Origin: Lachnospiraceae bacterium | GTDB lineage: Bacteria; Bacillota; Clostridia; Lachnospirales; Lachnospiraceae | DNA: 64,000 bases | Direction of reading: 5' to 3' | NCBI GenBank assembly: GCA_910574185.1 | Contig: CAJSZQ010000001.1 | Location: 233,833 to 297,832 of the forward strand | In this document: piece by piece, positions 53,431-61,900 of the stretch | How positions within the stretch are numbered: the stretch's first letter is position 1 | Layout of the letters: each line of letters begins with the position of its first letter | Translations under genes and position numbers: made by a program | The notes under the pieces: generated by a model | What the model saw: the letters and a program-made list of their open reading frames with translations, nothing else | What the model was told of the DNA's origin: nothing | Database searches by the model: none

Positions 53431-54066
53431 ATGTTAACAAAAGATGATTTACTTACACAAGATTCTCTACCCTACATCAATGATGTATCACTGAAATTAT
53501 ACAAGGATTTTTCTACTGATATTTTATTTAAACAGAAATTTCATTATTATTTTACTGATGGTACAGATATAGTCATAAAATTTAAAGAATGGGGAATATA
53601 TCATATGTTGGCTATTCAACATATTGACAACACCATTTCCAAAAATAGCTTTTTCAACCGAATAGATGCCGGATTGTCTTTTAATGACTTTACAGTAAAA
53701 AATGGTATAAAAAAGAGATTTAATAATTACAAAGAACGTATTACTATGTTTTCCTGTATTTATCGTACTCTAAGATATGGAAGAGTTTTTTATTTACCAA
53801 ACCGGTCTGTTCCCAATACTCAAAAGGTAAAATCAGATTATATAATTTATAGAGAAATCTCTGGGAAGGGATTAAATTTAGGTATTAAATATACTGAAAA
53901 TAACTTCGTTCCTATTACCATTTTAGTATCTAAAGCTATTAATTTAAAAAAATATGTACTCAATACAGATGTTAAAATTGTTTCCAAGTTAATAATTACA
54001 GACATACTTACAGATATGGAAATAGATAATATTGTCTATTCAAATAATTTTATAATACATACTTAA
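53431..54066 (+). CDS. PBECR4-like nuclease in intron C
   Basis: A 211-residue protein with TTGGAGA before the ATG. The centre (FHYYFTDGTDIVIKFKEWGI, then YHMLAIQHID, KERITMFSCIYRTL and SDYIIYREISGKGLNLGIK) fits the PBECR4 pattern, a phage-associated member of the barnase/EndoU/colicin/RelE nuclease fold, with the H-[LM]-L-x-I-Q motif. It is preceded by a promoter, a leader and a terminator, so expression is limited. Probable RNase toxin or counter-phage effector. Confidence 0.55.
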   Translation: MLTKDDLLTQDSLPYINDVSLKLYKDFSTDILFKQKFHYYFTDGTDIVIKFKEWGIYHMLAIQHIDNTISKNSFFNRIDAGLSFNDFTVKNGIKKRFNNYKERITMFSCIYRTLRYGRVFYLPNRSVPNTQKVKSDYIIYREISGKGLNLGIKYTENNFVPITILVSKAINLKKYVLNTDVKIVSKLIITDILTDMEIDNIVYSNNFIIHT

Positions 54067-54080
54067 TAAAATCAATTTTT

Positions 54081-54115
54081 AGAGTAAGAGATCTCTTAAT
54101 CTCCTGCTCTTTTTT
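54081..54115 (+). terminator. terminator inside intron C
   Basis: AGAGTAAGAG pairs with CTCCTGCTCT (one mismatch, one wobble) followed by T6. Related in sequence to the terminators at 52339, 56711 and 57838. Confidence 0.65.
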
Positions 54116-54213
54116 ATGCAATTATTTAATAGGTAAAAGATATAGTCTCATCTCATATGAAAGTATGAGGGATGAATCATCCGCATAGCGTAGCGAACTA
54201 TGTAAAGAAAATG

Positions 54214-55985
54214 ATGAATTTCAGGAAGAAATCAACAAAGTCAACGAAGAGATTCAGGATGCAGAGACAAGCCTTATCAAATTCAACAATTCCATTCGTG
54301 AACTTAAATGGGATGTATTTGATAAAATTCAGGACAGAATTTCCGGCATCACTGACGAAGCCGATTTCCTCATAGATTTGATGTCCAATCAGGACATGTA
54401 TGACGACGAAGGGAACGTGACTAAACAGGGAACCGCAACCTACGGCCTCCATGGAGTCAATTACAACGTTTACATGTCACAGGCAGACCAGTATAAGAAA
54501 GAAATGGAATCCATTCAGGAAGAACTCTCCAAAGACCCACACAATGAAACATTAATTGAGCGAAGGAAAGAACTTCTTGAATTACAGCAGGAATCCATTC
54601 TTGCGGCAGAAGAAGAGAAAGAAGCCATCAAAAGTCTGGTAGAAGACGGAATCGAAAAACAGTTAGACGCATTAGACAAACTGATTGACAAATATCTGGA
54701 TGCCATAGATTCCGAAAAAGACCTGTGGGATTACCAGAAAAAGGTCGAAAGCCAGCAAAGCGAAGTCAGCTCTCTTAGAAAGCAGTTAGTAGCTTATGCA
54801 GGAGACGATTCCGAGGAAGGAAGCGCAAAACGTCAGAAATTGCAAAACGACCTTAAAGAAGCTGAAGAAAATCTGGAAGAAACCCAGTACGAAAAATCTA
54901 TTTCAGACCAGAAAAAGCTACTGGATGAACTGTACTCGGAATATGAAACCGTTCTGAATATGCGTCTTGACAATATTGACCAGCTCATCGCATCCGTTAT
55001 TGAAAACGTCAATTTACAGGCAGACGAAATCCGCGAGACCTTAGCGACTGAAACTGGGAAAGTCGGTTATCAGCTCACCGATTCCATGAATACCATATGG
55101 GGAACAAACGGCACATTTGCCAATATATTAACCACATATGGAAACAATTTCACTTCCATTCTGACTTCCGTACAGACAGCCATCAACGACATTAAGCTGT
55201 TAATACAGAATGCGGTAACTCAGTCCGATGCTTCTGCGGAGAGCAATATCACTGCGACAAATGAACAGCAGGCAGAACAGACCACAGTTCCGGCCGAACC
55301 TCCAACACCAGAATCTCCGGCTCCTGAGTCTCACAACGGCGGAGACGGCGTACCAAGAATCGGAGATGCAGTAACCTTTGCTTCCGGGCGTTACTACTAC
55401 GACTCAGAAGGAGCCAATCCATCCGGTAACCAGATGTTAGGCCAGCAGGTTTATATTACAAGCATTAACAACGCATCATGGGCGAGAAAACAGTATCACA
55501 TATCCAAAGGTTCCCGGTTAGGAGCAGAGGACTTAGGATGGGTTTCCCTCGACCAGTTAGAAGGTTATAAGACAGGTAAGAACTACATCAATAAAGACCA
55601 GCTTGCATGGACGCAGGAAGATGGCCCCGAATTAGTTGTAAGCCGTTCCGACGGAGCTATACTCACGCCGTTGAAACAGGGAGACGCAGTTATCAACAAT
55701 TCAGAAACGGAGAGGCTTTTGAGGCTGGCCCGCGACCCTTATGGTTATCTTCAGGAGAATTTACACAAACAAATGCCCGGGATATCATCAGTGTTTAATG
55801 GTTCTAATCCTTCTTTCAAAAATGAATTTGTCATAAATATCGCGATTGATAAAGTGATGGATTATAACGACTTTATAACAAAGTTTCGGAATGATAAACA
55901 GACGGAAAGAATTGTTCAGGCTATGACGATTGACCGTCTGGCGGGGAAAAACAGCCTGGCTAAATATAATATCAGGATTCCGTAA
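54214..55985 (+). CDS. tape measure protein, exon 4
   Basis: The last exon adds 590 codons. EFQEEINKVNEEIQDAETSL begins a coiled coil, followed by SISDQKKLLDELYSEYETVL, a proline-rich linker (PAEPPTPESPAPESHNGGDG) and an SH3-like region (VYITSINNASWARKQYHISK). GPELVVSRSDGAILTPLKQG is a motif frequent near tape measure C-termini. Ends QRLAGKNSLAKYNIRIP-like at TAA 55985. C-ending codons dominate, unlike exon 1. Confidence 0.85.
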
Positions 55986-56200
55986 TCAAAATAGAATTGC
56001 CTTGTATGTAATTATGTGATAGAATCAATCATAACATATGAGGCAATTTGCACAAAATTTTTTGTATGAATTCTATTTATTTTAGGTGAGTTGTTTTTAG
56101 TAATCTAATGTACAATAAGAATTAGAAAAGATGCTACCGTATAGCAAGCGGTTAGTCCCAAATAAATTGAATTATAAACATAAGATTATAACCTCATCAG
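55986..56200. other. gene-free region with 3' part of toxin transcript
   Basis: No ORF. GCGGTTAGTCC at 56148-56158 is the inverse of GGACTAACCGC at 56370-56380, the two flanking the small toxin ORF. These arms lie in the 3' and 5' untranslated parts of the toxin mRNA. Confidence 0.45.
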
Positions 56201-56284
56201 TTATTTTCGTTTGCCATTCTGAAAGAACAAACCGGTGACTGCTGTAAGCATTATCACAAATTGAATAATCTGATCCAAAGACAT
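56201..56284 (-). CDS. small toxin-like peptide (type I TA candidate)
   Basis: A 27-residue peptide, MSLDQIIQFVIMLTAVTGLF then FQNGKRK: one transmembrane helix and a basic end, as in Fst/holin-like toxins. An exceptional ribosome binding site AAAGGAGGGG stands eight bases before the ATG. The 5' leader contains GGAGGG/CCCTCC and an arm complementary to the 3' untranslated region, a fold-back used by hok and Fst mRNAs to delay translation. The antisense RNA is not located with certainty. Confidence 0.55.
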   Translation of the reverse strand: MSLDQIIQFVIMLTAVTGLFFQNGKRK

Positions 56285-56782
56285 AACTGCAATCCCCTCC
56301 TTTACTTCAATATTTCTTCCAGAGAAGATTTATCTATGTAAATGGAGGGTAACAGTCCCTCCGATAGAAGGACTAACCGCCTGTCGCTTTTGGCAGAATC
56401 TTTAGGTGCATTTACGCTTGCTACTTGGCGTTTCAAAATAAAGTAGATAGATGATTAAACACAGGTCATTAGTGTTTGAAATGTATGAATTGAAGAAAAT
56501 ACGCTTACTATGTGGCGTTCTTAAATAGCATAGATAGAAAAGCCTATATAGTAGGTTTTTCTATTGCAGAGGATAAAATGAAAGAACATGGTTTATATAT
56601 CATAAAAAACGAAAGCTAAAAAGAATATTATCCTTTGAATCGAGAAGGCCAAATTATTTTCGCCAACATATAACAGATATTAAAAATTATTTACTTAACG
56701 AATTAAACTCAGAGCAGGATATCAACTAATCTCCTGCTCTTTTATTATACAGTCATTTAATTCAAAAGGATGGATTTAAAGG
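56285..56782. other. gene-free region: toxin leader, terminators, decayed ORF
   Basis: Holds the toxin leader (to about 56420), a terminator-like hairpin AAAAGCCTA/TAGGTTTTT (56537-56561), a broken reading frame near 56580-56700 (MKEHGLYIIKNES stop, then a frame reading PLNREGQIIFANI) that looks like the wreck of a gene, and a terminator at 56711-56744 (AGAGCAGGA/TCCTGCTCT, T-rich). Confidence 0.45.
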
Positions 56783-56989
56783 ATGTTTTCAAATAACAGA
56801 ACATATTTTCCAGAAGAATTATCCTTAAACGGACATACTCTTGCAGTAACAAATGATTTCTGGAAAAATAATAATATTTCTATGTGTAATAAAACAATAA
56901 ATTCTGACGGCTACCTACAAGCTTATAAATACTTTTACAATACAGGAATTCGTAAGCAAATGTTAAAGAACGGGGTTTTAAGAAAATAA
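56783..56989 (+). CDS. hypothetical protein, 68 aa
   Basis: A 68-residue protein (MFSNNRTYFPEELSLNGHTL) with AAAGG directly before the ATG. It starts after a terminator and ends just before the type III cassette. Its C-terminal helix is basic. No relative recognised; a moron by position. Confidence 0.45.
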   Translation: MFSNNRTYFPEELSLNGHTLAVTNDFWKNNNISMCNKTINSDGYLQAYKYFYNTGIRKQMLKNGVLRK

Positions 56990-57121
56990 AAATATTGCAT
57001 ATTTATACAAAAACGCGATAAAATATAAATATATATTAATTATTACATTATGTACGGTTATGTATAGATATAAAAAGATATGTGAAAATATAACAAAATC
57101 TCATTTTGATTTTTGTGGGTT

Positions 57122-57156
57122 TTGTCAATGTATTTTTATCAAAAACTGTGTATAAT
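57122..57156 (+). promoter_or_regulatory. promoter of the type III cassette (N23 type)
   Basis: TTGTCA, 23 bases, TATAAT. The upstream stretch from 57094 is nearly identical to that at 53171, and the first transcribed bases (ATTGTTTTCTT) are shared as well, while the sequences then diverge. Confidence 0.55.
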
Positions 57157-57162
57157 ATAGGT

Positions 57163-57290
57163 AGGAAAACAAATTGTTTTCTTGTTCTGAGACATGGTTC
57201 AGGAGTGTCTGGCTAAAAATAACCTGAAAATATTGCGAGGGGTTTTATCGATGTCACCTGGCTAATAAAAAATCGAAAAATTTTGATGGC
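57163..57290 (+). ncRNA. type III antitoxin RNA with two structured repeats
   Basis: Two degenerate tandem units of about 45-50 nt share the loop TGTC..TGGCTAA.AA but differ in their stems: TTCAGG/CCTGAA (57198-57228) in the first, and TTTT..CGAT/ATCG.AAAA (57243-57279) in the second. Changed stems that still pair are good evidence for a selected RNA fold. Such repeats between a promoter and a terminator, just before a toxin gene, define ToxI/TenpI/CptI antitoxins. Confidence 0.7.
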
Positions 57291-57315
57291 AGGAAGCAGA
57301 AATGCTTCCTGTTTT
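57291..57315 (+). terminator. attenuating terminator of type III system
   Basis: AGGAAGCA, GAAA tetraloop, TGCTTCCT, then GTTTT. Lies 14 bases before the toxin start and sets the RNA-to-toxin ratio, as in ToxIN. Confidence 0.85.
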
Positions 57316-57328
57316 ACTAGGAGATAAA

Positions 57329-57820
57329 ATGCAAGAAATAAAATATGGGTACATAATAGATGCATATTACAGAGATCATCCAGAATTAGTTAAAATATTA
57401 GATATTGGAGATTCTGCAAAACATAATATAAGAACACATATTTGTCTAAATATTGAAATAAATAAAAATAGCATTTTAGTTCCACTCAGAAAAAACTTAG
57501 GAGCGGCAATAAGACCATATGGCAAAATTGGTTATCCAGTTCCATCAAAAAACAAGCCTAATGCCGGTTTGGATTATAGGTATACCATGATAATTAGTGA
57601 TAAAAAATATATTCGTATTGATAAACCTAGAATACCAGCTAGGCAAATAAAAATTATAAGCAACAATTACGATACTATTAAAAGCGAAGTAATGGAATAC
57701 ATTAATTCATTTATTAATAAAGCAAAAAAAGGGCGTATAGACCGAACAGCAAGATTTAGAGAATCTAGTTTAATAAATTATTATAGTGAACTTGGAATTG
57801 ATTTGCACTCAGATGCATAA
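57329..57820 (+). CDS. type III toxin, TenpN-like endoribonuclease
   Basis: A 163-residue protein from ATG 57329 (TAGGAGA upstream). Family pattern: early IIDAYYRDHPELVKILD, then ILVPLRKNLG, GLDYRYTMIISDKKYIRIDK, PRIPARQIKII and the C-terminal ARFRESSLINYYSELGI, which I recognise from TenpIN toxins. These RNases cut their own repeat RNA and are held inactive by it. In phages and plasmids type III systems abort infection by competitors. Context (repeats and terminator) strongly supports the call. Confidence 0.75.
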   Translation: MQEIKYGYIIDAYYRDHPELVKILDIGDSAKHNIRTHICLNIEINKNSILVPLRKNLGAAIRPYGKIGYPVPSKNKPNAGLDYRYTMIISDKKYIRIDKPRIPARQIKIISNNYDTIKSEVMEYINSFINKAKKGRIDRTARFRESSLINYYSELGIDLHSDA

Positions 57821-57837
57821 AACAACATTTTTTAATA

Positions 57838-57869
57838 AAAGAGCAGGAACTAATCTCCTGCTCTTTTAT
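57838..57869 (+). terminator. terminator after type III toxin
   Basis: GAGCAGGA pairs with TCCTGCTC, then T4. Its right flank (TTATTATGCAAAAATAAAT) is related to that of the intron terminators. Confidence 0.7.
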
Positions 57870-57903
57870 TATGCAAAAATAAATCGAAGTTAAGGAGATT
57901 ATA

Positions 57904-58164
57904 ATGAATAGTACGAAAACAATTGATTTGTTAAGAAAACGAAATGCACAGATGCAGGAGGAACTTGACAAGTTAAAAGAAATAAATAATAAAAACAGCA
58001 ATTCTTCTGACAACAAACAATTATCTCATTTAATCAAAGAATTAGAAGATATTAAAAAAGAATGGCTTGTGATTCTGGATGAATTAAGCCAGGAAAGAGA
58101 GCAATATAAAAATTTAGCTGAGGACCTGCGTTGTATCCGGGAATCCTTTCGTAGTTTAAAATAG
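57904..58164 (+). CDS. coiled-coil protein, 86 aa
   Basis: An 86-residue, entirely helical protein (LRKRNAQMQEELDKLKEINN, EDIKKEWLVILDELSQEREQ) with TAAGGAGA before the ATG. It lies at the start of the tail tip operon, 20 bases before the distal tail gene. A small tail assembly or structural factor is plausible. Confidence 0.5.
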   Translation: MNSTKTIDLLRKRNAQMQEELDKLKEINNKNSNSSDNKQLSHLIKELEDIKKEWLVILDELSQEREQYKNLAEDLRCIRESFRSLK

Positions 58165-58184
58165 ATTGGAGATGACAAAAATAT

Positions 58185-58982
58185 ATGATTGCTACTGATT
58201 TTGAATATGATGGTGAATACCTAAAAAACCATGGATTTATAATATGTGACAGCTCAGACCAAGGCGGTTTCAATTCTGTAGATTCTGATTCTCAATTTTC
58301 ATTTAATTCTGTAAAACTTATGAATGGAAAATTGCATCAATTAACCACCTCCCAATATGATGATCGAATTGAAATTCAATTCCAAATTTGCAAACAACCG
58401 AGCAAAGCTATGCTTACTCCTATTTCTGTTTATGAATCAAGGGAAATTAAAAGATGGTTAAATAGTCCAGAATATAAAAAGTTTAAGTTAATGCAGCCTA
58501 ACTGGGGCGATATTTATATGGAGGGCAGTTTTAATGTAAGAGACATAAAATTCAGTGGAGAAACATATTTTCTTGAACTAACCTTTATAAGCAATAGACC
58601 ATTCGCCCTTCATGAACCAGTTACAATGAAAATCCATACACATAGCCCAAATGAATCATATTCTTTTTTTGACATATCGGATGAGATCGGTTATATTTAT
58701 CCAGATGTAAAAATCAAATGCCTTCAGGATGGAGATTTAAAAATTGTAAATTCAAATGAAAACCGTACAACTATTATGAAAAACTGTGTTTCCGGGGAAA
58801 TACTTACCTTTACAAAAGAATTTATTTTATCCAGTTCTAAAAATCATAAAATCCAAAATGACTTTAATTATACATTCTTTCGCATTTCTAATTCCTATAA
58901 AAACCGCAAAAATATTTTAACCTTTTCCCTCCCAGTTGAAGCAACAATTACTTACTCTCCCTATGTAAAGGCGGTGTCATAA
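58185..58982 (+). CDS. distal tail protein (Dit-like)
   Basis: A 265-residue protein behind TTGGAGATGA. The start (DFEYDGEYLKNHGFIICDSS, then GGFNSVDSDSQFSFNSVKLM) is the beta-rich N-terminal ring domain of siphophage distal tail proteins; FQICKQPSKAMLTPISVYES and REIKRWLNSPEYKKFKLM are typical of the family too. Its last base overlaps the next start (ATAATG). Dit forms the hub between tail tube and tip. Confidence 0.75.
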   Translation: MIATDFEYDGEYLKNHGFIICDSSDQGGFNSVDSDSQFSFNSVKLMNGKLHQLTTSQYDDRIEIQFQICKQPSKAMLTPISVYESREIKRWLNSPEYKKFKLMQPNWGDIYMEGSFNVRDIKFSGETYFLELTFISNRPFALHEPVTMKIHTHSPNESYSFFDISDEIGYIYPDVKIKCLQDGDLKIVNSNENRTTIMKNCVSGEILTFTKEFILSSSKNHKIQNDFNYTFFRISNSYKNRKNILTFSLPVEATITYSPYVKAVS

Positions 58983-61900
58983 TGGCAGTATATATAAAAT
59001 TTGATAGCGCTGGAACCCCTGAGCTCCCAGAATGTATTTTATCCAAACAGAGTGGAGAATATATCGGCCCATTAAATACAATATCCCAGGTACATTTCTC
59101 TGATAACATGAATTCAGTAAATGAATTTTCTTTTCTGGTTTATAAAACTCTCAATGGGAAAATGTGCAATTTTTGGAACGATATCAGGGACTTCCGTCTG
59201 ATACATATTCCTGCATGGGATACATGGTTTAAGATACGTGTTGAAATAAATGAGGATGATGATTGCGTAAAAAACGTAACCGCAAATTCCATGTGCGAGG
59301 AAGAATTATCCAACATAAAACTATTTGATATTGAAATAAATACAACGCAGGATATTGAGCGGGACGACTATGTAAGCACTGTGCTGTACAACGAAGACAA
59401 ACCGAAAGGTTCACTATTAAACAGGCTGCTCAACGATAAGGTCCCCCACTACAGAATTGTTCACGTTGATGATTCAATTAAAAATCTGCAAAGAACTTTT
59501 TCTTTCAATAACATCTCCATTTATGATGCTTTTCAGGAAATAGCGGAGGAAATTCATTGCTTATTTATTTTTAGAGTTTATAAAGAAAATAATATTTTAA
59601 TCCGAACGATTTCTGTATACGACTTAGAATCAAAATGTACAGAGTGTGGCTACCGGGGCGAATTTGTTGACCGCTGTCCTAAATGCAACAGCGATATTAT
59701 AAATGAAGGTTATGGAAAAGATACTACTATTTTTGTATCCAAAGAAAACTTATCTGAGAATATTTCTTATTCCACAGATGTTGATTCCGTAAAAAACTGC
59801 TTTAAGCTGGAATCCGGCGATGCCGATATGGACGCAGCAATTATAAACTGTAATCCTTCCGGCAGTGATTATCTGCAATACATTACTGACGCTGAAAAAG
59901 AAGATATGTCAGAAGAACTGGTAAATAAGTTAAATTCATATGATGTAAAAAATCATTACTATACCAACGAATATCAGTTTCATTTAAATACTAATATCAT
60001 AAATTCATACAATCAGTTAGTGAATAAATATAAGTCTTATAACGATACGTTAGAAGAAATTAAAAACCCACTTGTTGGATATAGATCACTGATGAAAGTT
60101 TATTATGATACAATTGATTTCAGCGGATATTTGCAAAATAGCCTGATGCCATCTGTAACCATATCTGAGACATCGGCTGAGAAACAAATTGCTCTGTTAA
60201 CACCTTCCAATCTGTCTCCTGTCTCATTAGAGAATATCAATTATATATCTCTTGCTACTGCCAACAGTGTAATATTGTCCTATGCAAAAGTATATATAGA
60301 TACTTCAAAATATCGAATAAAAGTAAATACTTCTGTACTGAACGGCGTTACATGGACGGGAAGTTTTGTTGTAACCAGCTATTCCGACGAAGAGGATACG
60401 GCAACAAGTTCTTCTGTTTCAATCACGTTTAATAATAACTATGAAAACTTTATCAAACAGAAAATTGAGAAAATCCTTGCCAAAGAAAAGGTAGAGGATA
60501 TCAGTATTGTTGGGTTATTTGAGAAAAACGACAGTAATTTTAAAAATGAATTAAAGAAATATAGTCTGACATATTTACAGTCGTTTCATAATGCATGTCA
60601 GTCCTGCATGGACATTCTAATCGAGCAGGGAATTTCAGAAAATAAATCGCAAAAAGATTTATACAATTCTCTTTATAAACCCTATTTTAACAAATTAAAT
60701 TATATTTCCAGCGAAATAAAGTTGCGGGAAAATGAAATCAATATTATAAACGGTACTTATGATTTGGATGGAAATGCCATAAACGATGGCGTTTACAGTA
60801 TCATTGAAAAAGAACGCAATAACATTCTAAAACAACTGGATTTTAAAAAGTATCTAGGTATTTATTGGCCAGAATTTTGCTCCTTCCGAAAAGAAGATTT
60901 ATGGAGAAACGATAATTATATTTCTGATGGGCTGAGTAATTTAGAATTATTTAAGCGCGCAGAAGAATTTTTAGAAGCTGCCAGAAAAGATTTGATTAAA
61001 TCTGCCACTCTGCAGCATGTTATCTCTTCTACCCTGAAAAATTTGTTGGTTATCGATGAATTTAAGCCAATATTAAATTATTTTTCTGTTGGAAACTGGA
61101 TTCGATTGATGGTAGATGGCAGAGTTTATAAATTGCGTCTTATTGGATACGAAATTGACTTTGATAATCTGGATACTTTATCGGTAACTTTTTCTGACGT
61201 AGTGGAACAGCTTGGCAGTATCAGCGATATTCAGAGTATTTTAAAACAAAGCCAGTCTATTTCTACTTCTTACTCTTCTGTCAAGCACCAGGCAGAGCAG
61301 TTTGAGGAAAATTCAAAGCTTATCTCTGGATGGACAAAAAAAGGGCTGGATGCAACTGTAACTAAAATTGTAAACAATGCTGAAAATCAGACTGTAACCT
61401 ATGACGAACATGGTTTATTATTCAGAGAGTTTGATTCTGTTACAAACACCTACTCTCCCACTCAGGCGAAAATAATTAATTCAACGATGGCTTTTACTAC
61501 TGACGACTGGGAAACATCAAAAACGGCAATTGGAAAATTTCTATACTTTGACCCCGTAGAAAAAAAGTATAAAACGGGATATGGAGTAATCGCTGAGACA
61601 ATTGTTGGAAATGTAATTTTAGGGGAATCTGTTGGTATTTATAACGAATCTGGAGGACTGTCTTTTACCAATAACGGACTGGATATTACGAACGGTGTAA
61701 ATAGTTTCAAGGTTAATCCAAATTCGCAGAAACTATTGTCTATCTCTAACGCATCTGGTGATGTTTTTTATGTGGACAAAAACGGTGGACTGCATATTAA
61801 GGGAGATGGCTCTGGGCTGGATATCTCTGCTAACAGTACAACAACCGCTATAAATCTTGAAGTTTCCAAAAAAGTCGGTAATAACGAAGTGATTTCTAAA

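Larger units (their letters stand above)
52794..54213 (+). ncRNA. group I intron C (1,420 bp)
   Basis: P1: GTGGT/GCCAC with U.G. P: AACTGCTGGGAACC. Q: AAATCAGCAACG. R: CTCAACGACTA. P8: TTACCTATT (53034) with AATAGGTAA (54129), enclosing the cassette. S: AAGATATAGTC. P9: CTCAT/ATGAG. The intron ends AAATG|ATGAA, as intron B. Exon joining gives SEQW-Y-EFQEEINKVNEE in frame. Related to intron B at both ends but with unrelated cargo. Confidence 0.85.
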
